A model generated the notes under the pieces. It had not been told where the DNA came from. It did not search any database and was given only the letters and a program-made list of their open reading frames with translations. Shown here piece by piece: positions 15,574-22,762 of a stretch of DNA of 25,277 bases. A program made the translations under genes and the position numbers. Positions within the stretch are counted from its first letter, which is position 1. The number at the start of each line of letters is the position of its first letter. The stretch is taken from assembly GCA_905370385.1 (NCBI GenBank), contig CAJPKN010000014.1:1-25277 (forward strand), written 5' to 3'. Source of the stretch: Stomatobaculum longum. Lineage in GTDB: Bacteria; Bacillota; Clostridia; Lachnospirales; Lachnospiraceae.

Positions 15574-17739
15574 ATGACCCAAGATGAATTGTTAAAAAAG
15601 AGAGAGCAGGTATTGCTCAAGCTGATGGAAGATCCCATGTACCAGCCCATGCGCCTGCAGGACATAGCGGTCTTTTTGGATGTGCCGAAATCCAAGCGGA
15701 AAGACTTAGAGAGCGCGCTCGATGCGCTCGTTCGGGAGGGCAGGATTCGCGTCTCGAAGAACGGCAAATACGGTAAGTCCGAGAGTCAGGAGAAAGAGGG
15801 CGTTTTCGCGGCAAATGCAAAGGGCTTCGGCTTTGTGCGCATCCCGGGAGAGGAGAACGATGTCTTTATTCCCCGCGACAAGACGAGGGGTGCGCTGCAG
15901 GGAGACACGGTGCGCATTTTGATTCCGCGCGGACAGCAGCTCGAGCGCCGCGAAGGACGCGTGTTGGAAATTGTGGCGCGCGGCGTGACTCGTCTGGTGG
16001 GCTATTACCGGAGAGAGAACCGAAGCGGCGTGGTCTTGCCGGATAATACCCGCTTTGCGGCGGATGTCATCATTCCGCAGGGTGCTTCCCTCGGCGCGCA
16101 GACCGGCGAAAAGGTGCTGGTGGAGATTACGGCCTACCCGAAGGAGAGAGGCGGAGATTTAGAGGGACGAGTGCTGGAACGTCTCGGCAAGGCGAGCGCG
16201 GTCGGCGTGGACCTCACCTCGATTGTGCGAAGCTTTGAAATTCCGGATACCTTCTCGGAGGAATGTCTCGGGGAAGCGGTGCGCGCGGAGCGGCAGGGCA
16301 CGGAGGTACTTCGCGGCGAAGTTGCGGGACGGCGCGATTTGAGAGCGCTCTGTACCGTGACCATAGACGGCGAGGACTCAAAAGACTTGGACGATGCGAT
16401 CTCCCTCACCGAACTGGAGAACGGAAACGTACAGCTCGGCGTCCACATCGCGGATGTCAGCGAATATGTGAAAGAGGGCGGCCCCCTGGACCGCGAGGCC
16501 TTAAACCGCGGCACGAGCGTATACCTTCCGGATCGCGTGATTCCCATGTTGCCGGTCGAACTCTCGAACGGCATCTGTTCTCTGAACGAGGGAGAGGATC
16601 GCTTTGCGCTCTCCTGCCTCATGGAGTTTTCGGCAGAGGGAGAGCTTGTACACAGCGAAATCTGCGAGTCCGTGATTCGCTCCGATTGCCGCCTCACTTA
16701 TACGACGGTCAACCAGATTATCACGAACCATGAGCCGGAACTCTGCGAGCACTATGCGGAGTTTGTGCCCATGCTGGAGCGCATGGACGTGCTGGCAAGA
16801 CAGCTCCGCGCCCTTCGCAGCGAGCGCGGTTACATCGACTTTGACTTCCCGGAGAGCAAGGTGATTTTGAGTCCTTCCGGCAAGCCGCTCGAAATTCGCG
16901 CTTACGAGCGCAACGAGGCAACCCGCCTCATTGAGGACTTTATGCTGGCGGCCAATGAGACGGTCGCAAAGACCTACTGTTTAAAGCACGTTCCGTTCGT
17001 GTACCGCATTCACGAGGCCCCGACGCCTGAGAAGCTGCAGGTGTTAAAGACCTTTGTCATGAACTTCGGGTTGAACTTAAAGTTAAAGAACGGCGAGGTG
17101 ACACCGCGGGAAATTCAGAAACTCCTGCTCCGTGTCGAGGGCACCGAGGCAGAGGATCTTGTGAGCCGCATGGCACTGCGCACCATGACGCAGGCCAGTT
17201 ATTCGGTAGAGTGTGTGGGCCACTTCGGCCTTGCTTCCCGCTATTACACGCACTTTACCTCCCCGATACGGCGCTATCCGGACCTCCAGATTCACCGCAT
17301 CATCAAGGAAGAACTGCGCCGTGGCCTCAGCGAAAAGCGGAAGGAGCACTACCGCGCAATTCTGTCCGGTGTTTCGGACCGCGCAAGTCAGACCGAGCGG
17401 AGGGCGCAGGAGTGCGAGCGCGATGCGGTCAAGTACAAGAAGTGCGAGTACATGGAAGGCCATATCAACGAGATTTACGAGGGCATTATCAGCGGCGTGA
17501 CGCGCTATGGCATCTATGTGGAATTAAAGAACACGGTGGACGGCATGATACGGGTGTCCGAACTCCGGGACGACCACTATCAGTACAACGAAGAGAAGGC
17601 AGAGCTGGTCGGAGAGTTCACGAAGAAGCGTTACCGTCTCGGCGAGCCGCTCCGCGTCCGCGTGACCGGCGCAGACCGCCTCATGCGCACCGTAGACTTC
17701 CTGCCGGAGCCGCCGCTGCCTTCGGAGGAAGAGGATTAA
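15574..17739 (+). CDS. rnr: Ribonuclease R
   Basis: The 721-residue 3'-to-5' exoribonuclease degrades structured RNA and works with SmpB-tmRNA on faulty messages. Order of parts: winged-helix N-terminus (about 1-70), two cold-shock domains (about 75-200, beginning GVFAANAKGFGFVRI), the RNB catalytic domain (about 250-570) with DGEDSKDLDDAISL holding the metal-binding aspartates (Asp265 to Asp274), and a C-terminal S1 domain (about 633-708, YEGIISGVTRYGIYVELKN). The late RNB block HFGLASRYYTHFTSPIRRYPD is also present. The length is normal for Firmicutes. A GGAGAGAG-like site lies a little upstream of the ATG. The N-terminal region MTQDELLKKREQ is a plausible true start. smpB follows after 19 bp. 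Confidence 0.96.
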   Translation: MTQDELLKKREQVLLKLMEDPMYQPMRLQDIAVFLDVPKSKRKDLESALDALVREGRIRVSKNGKYGKSESQEKEGVFAANAKGFGFVRIPGEENDVFIPRDKTRGALQGDTVRILIPRGQQLERREGRVLEIVARGVTRLVGYYRRENRSGVVLPDNTRFAADVIIPQGASLGAQTGEKVLVEITAYPKERGGDLEGRVLERLGKASAVGVDLTSIVRSFEIPDTFSEECLGEAVRAERQGTEVLRGEVAGRRDLRALCTVTIDGEDSKDLDDAISLTELENGNVQLGVHIADVSEYVKEGGPLDREALNRGTSVYLPDRVIPMLPVELSNGICSLNEGEDRFALSCLMEFSAEGELVHSEICESVIRSDCRLTYTTVNQIITNHEPELCEHYAEFVPMLERMDVLARQLRALRSERGYIDFDFPESKVILSPSGKPLEIRAYERNEATRLIEDFMLAANETVAKTYCLKHVPFVYRIHEAPTPEKLQVLKTFVMNFGLNLKLKNGEVTPREIQKLLLRVEGTEAEDLVSRMALRTMTQASYSVECVGHFGLASRYYTHFTSPIRRYPDLQIHRIIKEELRRGLSEKRKEHYRAILSGVSDRASQTERRAQECERDAVKYKKCEYMEGHINEIYEGIISGVTRYGIYVELKNTVDGMIRVSELRDDHYQYNEEKAELVGEFTKKRYRLGEPLRVRVTGADRLMRTVDFLPEPPLPSEEED

Positions 17740-17758
17740 GGAAACAGAGAGGAGAGGC

Positions 17759-18226
17759 ATGGGAAAAGAGAGCAAGAAACTCATCGCGAACAATAAGAAA
17801 GCCCGCTTCGACTATTTTATTCTGGAGAGCTTTGAGACCGGCATTGAGCTCTTCGGCACGGAGGTCAAATCCCTGCGCCTCGGCCAGTGCTCGATCAAGG
17901 AGAGCTGGGTCGATATCAAAAACGGGGAAGTGTTCATCTACGGCATGCACATTAACCCCTACGAGAAGGGAAATATCTTCAACAAGGACCCGCTCCGCGT
18001 GCGGAAGCTCCTCATGCACAAGGGAGAGATACGCCGTCTGATCGGCACCATCAAGGAGAAGGGACTCACACTCGTGCCGCTTGAAGTGTACCTGAAGGGC
18101 AGACTGGTGAAAGTCGAGATCGGTCTCGCCCAGGGTAAGAAAAAGTACGATAAGCGCGCAACCATCGCAAAGAACGATGCGAGACGGGAAGTGGAACGAG
18201 AGTTTAAAGGCAGCGTGCGCTACTGA
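17759..18226 (+). CDS. smpB: SsrA-binding protein SmpB
   Basis: The 155-residue protein binds tmRNA and brings it to stalled ribosomes for trans-translation. Family features are NKKARFDYFILESFETGIEL at the start, the EVKSLRLGQCSIKESW block, LLMHKGEI in the middle and GKKKYDKR with a basic C-terminal tail. The ribosome-binding site is GAGAGGAGAGGC directly before the ATG. It is the last gene of the secG-rnr-smpB group. The tmRNA gene ssrA, which often follows, is not in the 187 bp to the next gene, a gap too short to hold it. Confidence 0.96.
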   Translation: MGKESKKLIANNKKARFDYFILESFETGIELFGTEVKSLRLGQCSIKESWVDIKNGEVFIYGMHINPYEKGNIFNKDPLRVRKLLMHKGEIRRLIGTIKEKGLTLVPLEVYLKGRLVKVEIGLAQGKKKYDKRATIAKNDARREVEREFKGSVRY

Positions 18227-18252
18227 GTGTAGAGTGGGATTCCCGCCGCCCG

Positions 18253-18277
18253 GAATGCTTGAATGCTTGTATACAAG
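18253..18277. promoter_or_regulatory. Direct repeat and 12-bp perfect palindrome upstream of a lipoprotein gene
   Basis: GAATGCTT occurs twice in tandem (18253-18268) and runs into CTTGTATACAAG (18266-18277), a perfect palindrome. The palindrome lies about 55 bp upstream of the -35 of the following promoter. Its form is like operators of GntR-family repressors, but this is a resemblance only. Confidence 0.4.
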
Positions 18278-18331
18278 GCTGCGGAAAAAGCTAAAAAAAG
18301 CATAAACATTTTTAAGAATCACAAAAAACGC

Positions 18332-18359
18332 TTGTTTTCTCATCATAAGTGGCTATACT
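18332..18359 (+). promoter_or_regulatory. Candidate promoter of the small lipoprotein gene
   Basis: TTGTTT (18332-18337) and TATACT (18354-18359) are 16 bp apart. A small hairpin (GCGGAA, TC, TTCCGC) lies in the leader. Confidence 0.65.
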
Positions 18360-18413
18360 TGTCTTCATTGCAGGCGGAATCTTCCGCAGGCATAACTTAA
18401 GGAGGATAAAAAG

Positions 18414-18863
18414 ATGAGAAAGAATATGGTTCGCGCACTTGTACTGGCAACGGCTGCTGCGGCAGCACTGGCATTCACCGCTTGCGGCGATAAGAAGGCT
18501 GAGGAGACCACCGCGAAGCAGGAGTCTTCGGTAGAGACCAAGGCAGGCGAGTCCATGAAGGACGAGACCAAGAAGGACGAGTCCATGAAGGGCGAGACCA
18601 AGGCTGAGGAGTCCAAGAAGGACGAGAAGGCTATGGATGCAAAGGAAGGCACCCTGGTCGGTACGCTTGACGAGGTCAAGGACTTCTCCTTCACCGTTAC
18701 CGATGAGAAGGGAACTTCCTATATGTTCAGCTTTGAGCAGGGCAAGGCTCCGGAAGGACTTTCCGATGTCAAGGCAGGCGACAAGGTCACCGTTACCTAC
18801 ACGGGCACCCTTTCCGAGGTCGATCCGTTCGACGGCACGATTGTCTCTGTCAAGAAGGCTTGA
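18414..18863 (+). CDS. Small lipoprotein with Glu/Lys repeat linker and C-terminal beta domain
   Basis: This 149-residue protein is of unknown function. It has a lipoprotein signal peptide (basic MRKNMVR, an Ala-rich core, then AFTAC with Cys24). The stretch from 25 to about 78 is a highly charged, low-complexity linker containing three 10-residue repeats of the type ETKxxESxKD (residues 41-70). From about 80 to 149 lies a compact region, EGTLVGTLDEVKDFSFTV...YTGTLSEVDPFDGTIVSV, whose alternating pattern suggests a small all-beta (OB-like) domain; this is inference. An AAGGAGG site precedes the ATG, a promoter is upstream and a strong terminator follows, so it is monocistronic. Linker length may vary among strains because the DNA repeats are near-identical. 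Confidence 0.85.
   Translation: MRKNMVRALVLATAAAAALAFTACGDKKAEETTAKQESSVETKAGESMKDETKKDESMKGETKAEESKKDEKAMDAKEGTLVGTLDEVKDFSFTVTDEKGTSYMFSFEQGKAPEGLSDVKAGDKVTVTYTGTLSEVDPFDGTIVSVKKA
18534..18623 (+). repeat. Three 30-bp in-frame tandem repeats
   Basis: Units begin with GAGACCAAG at 18534, 18564 and 18594 and each contains GAGTCCA then AGAAGG or TGAAGG. They differ at a few bases and encode 10-residue units. Confidence 0.85.
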
Positions 18864-18882
18864 GTTTCAACAAAATTTGAGA

Positions 18883-18913
18883 AGCGGCTCCGGGAAACCG
18901 GAGCTGCTTTTTT
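18883..18913 (+). terminator. Intrinsic terminator after the small lipoprotein gene
   Basis: AGCGGCTCCGG (18883-18893) pairs with CCGGAGCTGCT (18898-18908) around a GAAA tetraloop, then six or more T. Confidence 0.93.
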
Positions 18914-18943
18914 CTTATGCGGAAAAATAAGACGCTCTGTGGT

Positions 18944-18949
18944 ACACTG
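18944..18949 (+). promoter_or_regulatory. Possible extended -10 for sdaAB-sdaAA
   Basis: TACACT preceded by TGG gives an extended -10-like element about 50 bp before sdaAB. No good -35 is seen, so support is weak. Confidence 0.35.
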
Positions 18950-18998
18950 GAAGCGACGGCAGAATGAACAAAGAACAGATGCCGCAGGGAGTAAACAC

Positions 18999-19670
18999 AT
19001 GAATATTTTTAATATTATCGGTCCTGTGATGATAGGTCCTTCCAGCTCGCACACGGCGGGCGCCTGCCGAATCGGGCGGGTCGCAAATAAACTTGCCGGG
19101 GATGCGCGCATCATTCGCGCACGCATTCAGCTCTCCGGTTCCTTTGCGCGTACCTACCGGGGGCACGGCACGGACAATGCAATCCTTGCCGGGATACTCG
19201 GCTACTACAGCTGGTCGGAGGAACTCCGCGATTCCATGCGCATCGCGGCGGAGAGAGGGCTTTCCTATGAATTTGTGCCCGAAGATATTTCGGGTGCCCA
19301 CCCGAACACGGCGCGCATTTACTATGAGTGCGACAACGGCAAACAAGGCATGGTGGAGGGCGCGAGCATAGGCGGCGGCAACATTCAGATTACCAACATC
19401 GACGGCATGGAGGTGAACTTCACCGGCGATAACAACACCCTGCTCATCCTGCATCACGACCGCCCGGGCGTCATAGCGGCGGTGACCCAGCTCATGTATG
19501 AGAAGTATGCGGATTTGAACATCGGAAACTTCCGTTTGAGCCGCAAGGAGAAGGGCGGCGAGGCCATGATGATGCTGGAACTCGACCAGGCACCGCCGGA
19601 GGGCATGATTGAAGATCTGAACAAAATCAAAAATGTGGAGCGCACGGTCTTAATCCGGGCGCTGGGCTGA
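18999..19670 (+). CDS. sdaAB: L-serine dehydratase, iron-sulfur type, beta subunit
   Basis: With the alpha subunit encoded next, this 223-residue protein forms the [4Fe-4S] enzyme that converts L-serine to pyruvate and ammonia. The N-terminal part carries the family signature IGPSSSHTAGACRIGRVAN and the block FARTYRGHGTDNAI. The C-terminal 70 or so residues are an ACT domain (LHHDRPGVIAAVTQLMYEKYADLNIGN begins it), which is likely to be regulatory. The open frame extends upstream to 18939, but the ATG at 18999 has an AGGGAG site and gives the usual MNIFNIIGPVMIGPSSSHT opening. It is followed by sdaAA after 11 bp. Confidence 0.95.
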   Translation: MNIFNIIGPVMIGPSSSHTAGACRIGRVANKLAGDARIIRARIQLSGSFARTYRGHGTDNAILAGILGYYSWSEELRDSMRIAAERGLSYEFVPEDISGAHPNTARIYYECDNGKQGMVEGASIGGGNIQITNIDGMEVNFTGDNNTLLILHHDRPGVIAAVTQLMYEKYADLNIGNFRLSRKEKGGEAMMMLELDQAPPEGMIEDLNKIKNVERTVLIRALG

Positions 19671-19681
19671 CGGGGGACGCG

Positions 19682-20563
19682 ATGATTCAATACAATTCAA
19701 TTCAGGAAATCGTAGAAGCGGCAGAGAAAGCGGGGATTAAAATCAGTGAGCTCTGTCTGAAGGATCAGGCGGCGCAGCTTGGCATCAGCGAGGAAGATCT
19801 GTACCGTGAACTTGAAAAAGACTTTGACGTGATGATAGAGGCGGCGGACTGGGGACAGCAGCCGGGGCGCATATCTCGCTCGGGCTTAACCGGCGAAGAG
19901 GGCTACCGCATGAAGCAGTACGCCGAAACCAAGGGCGGCTTAACGGGCAGCCTCATGACCAAGGCCATGGCGCGCGCGCTTGCGGTGAGCAACTGTAACG
20001 CGGCCATGGGACGCATTGTCGCGACCCCGACCGCCGGCAGCTGCGGCATTTTGCCCGGTTGTCTGGTACCCATGTATGAGGACAGAAACTTTCCGAAGCG
20101 CGATGTCGTCATGTCCATCTTTACGGCGGGAGCCTTCGGCATGGTCATTGCGACCAATGCCTGCATTGCGGGCGCCCAGGGCGGATGTCAGGCGGAGTGC
20201 GGCTCCGCGGCCGGCATGGCGGCGGCTGCGCTGGTGGAACTCATGGGCGGTACGCCCACGCAGTGCGCGGATGCCCTCGGCATGGTCATTGTAAATGAGC
20301 TCGGCCTGGTCTGCGACCCGGTTGCGGGCCTGGTTGAGATTCCCTGCATCAAGCGAAATGCGGCAGGCGTGATTCTGGCCTACGCCTGCGCCGATATGGC
20401 ACTTGCCGACATCGGCTTAAAAATTCCCGCGGACGAGTGCATCCTTGCGATGAAGGAAGTCGGCGACCAGATGCACGAGGGACTCAAGGAGACCGCGGGC
20501 GGCGGTCTTGCGACAACACCGACCGGAAGAAGACTCAAGGAACAGGTCTTCGGGAAAGACTGA
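19682..20563 (+). CDS. sdaAA: L-serine dehydratase, iron-sulfur type, alpha subunit
   Basis: The 293-residue catalytic subunit should hold the [4Fe-4S] cluster. Conserved blocks are GGLTGSLMTKAMARALAVSN, ATPTAGSCGILPG (114-126), IATNACIAGAQGGCQAECGS (Cys161, Cys169, Cys173) and GLVCDPVAGLVEIPCIKRN (208-226). Cluster ligands are probably among these cysteines; I cannot say which. The GGGGGAC site just before ATG is adequate. Its place 11 bp after sdaAB makes a two-gene operon, as in most clostridia. No clear terminator follows before the next lipoprotein gene, so some readthrough is possible. Confidence 0.96.
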   Translation: MIQYNSIQEIVEAAEKAGIKISELCLKDQAAQLGISEEDLYRELEKDFDVMIEAADWGQQPGRISRSGLTGEEGYRMKQYAETKGGLTGSLMTKAMARALAVSNCNAAMGRIVATPTAGSCGILPGCLVPMYEDRNFPKRDVVMSIFTAGAFGMVIATNACIAGAQGGCQAECGSAAGMAAAALVELMGGTPTQCADALGMVIVNELGLVCDPVAGLVEIPCIKRNAAGVILAYACADMALADIGLKIPADECILAMKEVGDQMHEGLKETAGGGLATTPTGRRLKEQVFGKD

Positions 20564-20649
20564 GGCAGTGAGGCAAGCGACGTCACAGAACAGATAGCGG
20601 CTTCGGTAGCATCGTTCATTGAGACAGCGTTAATGAATAGGAGGCATGT

Positions 20650-21558
20650 ATGAAGAAACTGTTAACTTGGACCTTGGCACTGAGTCTTATGATTCCCTTG
20701 GCCGCCTGCGGCGGCGGAAAGGCCGAGAAACAGACGGAGACAGTTGCAGCGAGCAGTGAGGCGGCAGCGAAAAGCGAAGCGGGCGGCGAGGCAGATAAGC
20801 CGTTTACCATTCAGCCCTTCCAGGCGGTCGATAAGCAGGATTACGGCATCCGCGTCGACGGGTATATGACGGACCCGAACGACAATGGGTTCATTTCCTT
20901 CACGCTGCAGAATAAAAGCGAGACGGTATCGTATCGCTTCCTCTTGGATTCCTTCACCGGAGACGGCATCCGCCTCTATGGCCCGATTAACAAGGTCGTG
21001 GAGCCGGGGCAGGAGGTTCCGGTGCAGCTCCCGATTCGGACGAACCCGGACTATAAACTTCAGGATTTCGGTGACCTCGAGTTCCGCTTCCTGGTTCAGG
21101 ATTCGAAGCTCTCGGTCTATACGCCGGAAAAGGATGAGGTGTTCCACATCTACCCGAACGGAGAAAACAGCAAGGTTCATTACACTTGGAAGGAGAAGGA
21201 GGGCGATAAGCTCCTCGATGAGAACGCGTACTTCAAGGCGACAAACACCGGTGTCACGAAGGACAAGTACGGCAATTACGTCTTGAACCTCTATCTCGAG
21301 AACCGCTCCGATAAGCTGATTACCCTGTATATTCAGGGCGGCGCAGTCAACGGCATCCCGATTGAAATGAATAATTTCCATGTTGTGGGGGCGGGACAGG
21401 CTGCGTTCATCCCGATTTTCTGGGATCATTCCTATGTTGAGGACACGAAGGTCGAGGAGATTCAGAATTTGAGTTTCAACCTCTTTGTGGACGAGGGGAA
21501 TACCTTCGTGATGTCCGAGCACCCGGCGCTCGAAAAAACCTATACGGTGGAACCGTAA
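20650..21558 (+). CDS. Paralogous two-domain lipoprotein, copy 1
   Basis: A 302-residue predicted lipoprotein of unknown function. The signal peptide ends LAAC with Cys20, then a low-complexity Ser/Ala/Glu spacer to about 50. The mature part has two similar halves. Half A (about 58-170) contains AVDKQDYGIRVDG, FTLQNKS, GDGIRL, VVEPGQE, DFGDLEFRFLV and HIYPNGEN. Half B (about 188-302) contains LYLENRS, VNGIPIE, VVGAGQA and IQNLSFNLFV, repeating the same order. The pattern suggests two immunoglobulin-like beta domains of the kind in DUF4352/DUF5067-like surface proteins; that is inference. An AGGAGG site precedes the ATG. Unlike copies 2 and 3, I see no shared promoter upstream, and it may partly depend on sdaAA transcription. 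It is the first of three paralogues. Confidence 0.88.
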   Translation: MKKLLTWTLALSLMIPLAACGGGKAEKQTETVAASSEAAAKSEAGGEADKPFTIQPFQAVDKQDYGIRVDGYMTDPNDNGFISFTLQNKSETVSYRFLLDSFTGDGIRLYGPINKVVEPGQEVPVQLPIRTNPDYKLQDFGDLEFRFLVQDSKLSVYTPEKDEVFHIYPNGENSKVHYTWKEKEGDKLLDENAYFKATNTGVTKDKYGNYVLNLYLENRSDKLITLYIQGGAVNGIPIEMNNFHVVGAGQAAFIPIFWDHSYVEDTKVEEIQNLSFNLFVDEGNTFVMSEHPALEKTYTVEP

Positions 21559-21563
21559 ATCGA

Positions 21564-21590
21564 AAGGCAGTCCCGAGGGGCTGCCTTTTT
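21564..21590 (+). terminator. Intrinsic terminator after lipoprotein copy 1
   Basis: GGCAGTCCC (21566-21574) pairs with GGGGCTGCC (21577-21585), then five T. Its sequence is related to the terminators after copies 2 and 3. Confidence 0.88.
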
Positions 21591-21616
21591 GTATCGGGAG
21601 ACGCGTGATGGCTGTA

Positions 21617-21645
21617 TTGTAAAGTCAGACCCCGCGTGCTATGCT
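21617..21645 (+). promoter_or_regulatory. Promoter of lipoprotein copy 2
   Basis: TTGTAA (21617-21622) and TATGCT (21640-21645), 17 bp apart. The same elements, with the same spacing and flanks, occur before copy 3. Confidence 0.75.
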
Positions 21646-21690
21646 TTTTCGGTAAAGTGACAGGCATCGCAAAACGGAGGAGACTGAGGG

Positions 21691-22416
21691 ATGAAGAGAC
21701 GCACGGCACTTGCACTGGCATGTATTTTGGCACTTTCCCTGACGGCTTGCGGCGGCAAGAAAGCGGCCAAAGAGAGCGCAGAGACAACTGAGATGACAGA
21801 AACCGCAGAGAGCGGGGCCGGAACCGAGAAGCAGGTGAAAGCCGAATTCCGCATTACTCCGTTTCAGGCCGTGGACAAGGAAGACTACGGCGTCAAAGTC
21901 GTCAACTACGGAAACGTCGGCGAGGACCAGGAATACCTGCAGCTCAGCTTGCAGAATAAGAGTGCAGACAAAAGCTATGTCTTTGTGCTGAAAAGCTTGG
22001 AGGGCGACGGCATTGTGCTCACAACGAGCGGAATCAGCGAGACCGTAGAGCCCGGACAGGAAAAGCAGGTCAATCTGATCTTCCAAAATAACAGCACGTA
22101 TAGCCTTAAGAGTTTCGGCGATTTAACCTTCCGCTTTGCGATTTTTGACAGTAATGCGAAGAATCAGAAGGGTGAGACCGATGTGTTTCACATTTACCCC
22201 TACGGCGAGAACCGGGAAGTGAACTATGTCTTTGCGCCGAATGACAGCGTTAAGCCGCTCGATGACAATGAGATTTTTGAAGCAGTCGTGACAGAATGCA
22301 AGCAGGACCAATTCGGAGATGAGAATGTGTTCTTCTATCTCCGGAATAAGACAAACAAGCGGCTCTATATCAACAGCGAAAAGGGGAGCGTAGCACAACG
22401 CGCTACTTTGATGTAG
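21691..22416 (+). CDS. Paralogous two-domain lipoprotein, copy 2, truncated by frameshift
   Basis: The open frame encodes 241 residues of the same family as its neighbours. The signal peptide MKRRTALALACILALSLTAC has Cys20. Half A is complete: AVDKEDYGVKV, LSLQNKS, GDGIVL, TVEPGQE, SFGDLTFRFAI and HIYPYGEN. Half B begins normally (FFYLRNKTNKRLYINSEKGSV) but then reads QRATLM and stops. The missing end is found in another frame at 22383-22571. The gene keeps its own promoter, a GGAGG site and a terminator, so a shortened lipoprotein could still be made. The break has no slippery heptamer, which argues against programmed frameshifting. Function of the family is unknown. Confidence 0.8.
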   Translation: MKRRTALALACILALSLTACGGKKAAKESAETTEMTETAESGAGTEKQVKAEFRITPFQAVDKEDYGVKVVNYGNVGEDQEYLQLSLQNKSADKSYVFVLKSLEGDGIVLTTSGISETVEPGQEKQVNLIFQNNSTYSLKSFGDLTFRFAIFDSNAKNQKGETDVFHIYPYGENREVNYVFAPNDSVKPLDDNEIFEAVVTECKQDQFGDENVFFYLRNKTNKRLYINSEKGSVAQRATLM

Positions 22417-22571
22417 GTCCGGGGCAGTCCATGTTCGGCTTTATCACCTATCAGGATCTCACGATACCGGAGGCGGAGATTAAGGAACTGCAGTTCAACC
22501 TGCGGGTGCAGGATGTCGACAATCTTGCGGGTGGACCGCTCCTCGATAAGACCTATACCGTCACGCCGTGA
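22383..22571 (+). pseudogene. Out-of-frame 3' remnant of lipoprotein copy 2
   Basis: Reading this stretch one base back from the frame of the preceding gene gives RYFDVGPGQSMFGFITYQ, then IKELQFNLRVQDV and the ending LLDKTYTVTP, which match the C-terminal ends of copy 1 (LEKTYTVEP) and copy 3 (VLTVTP). Compared with both paralogues, about 13 codons should lie between the conserved valine before the break and the GxGQ motif, but only 23 bases are present. A loss of about 16 bases therefore explains the frameshift. Confidence 0.8.
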
Positions 22572-22590
22572 ACAGGCGGATGATATCCGA

Positions 22591-22627
22591 ACGAAAAAAG
22601 GCAGTCCGATGGGGCTGCCTTTTTCGT
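22591..22627 (+). terminator. Intrinsic terminator after lipoprotein copy 2
   Basis: GGCAGTCC (22600-22607) pairs with GGGCTGCC, and the stem is extended outward by ACGAAAAAA and TTTTTCGT. It can work on both strands. Confidence 0.9.
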
Positions 22628-22687
22628 TTGAAATAAAGACGGGGGTTGGGCAAAGTGCTCGGAAAATACAGAATTGCAGCGCGGATA

Positions 22688-22716
22688 TTGTAAAGTATTT
22701 TGCGGCATGCTATGCT
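22688..22716 (+). promoter_or_regulatory. Promoter of lipoprotein copy 3
   Basis: TTGTAA (22688-22693) and TATGCT (22711-22716) with 17 bp between, a copy of the promoter of the preceding gene. Confidence 0.75.
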
Positions 22717-22762
22717 TTTTCGAAGAAGAGAGGAAGCCTTGCAAAACGGAGGAGACAGACAG

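Noticed and set aside
18227..18413. tmRNA gene after smpB
   Set aside because: The gap is 187 bp, too short for ssrA, and no tRNA-Ala-like acceptor end is visible.
20564..20649. Promoter or terminator between sdaAA and lipoprotein copy 1
   Set aside because: I found neither a convincing hairpin with T run nor -35/-10 elements with enough room before the start; the stretch is left unannotated.
22378..22420. Programmed -1 ribosomal frameshift to join the two frames of lipoprotein copy 2
   Set aside because: There is no slippery heptamer, and the joined protein would still lack about five residues compared with both paralogues.
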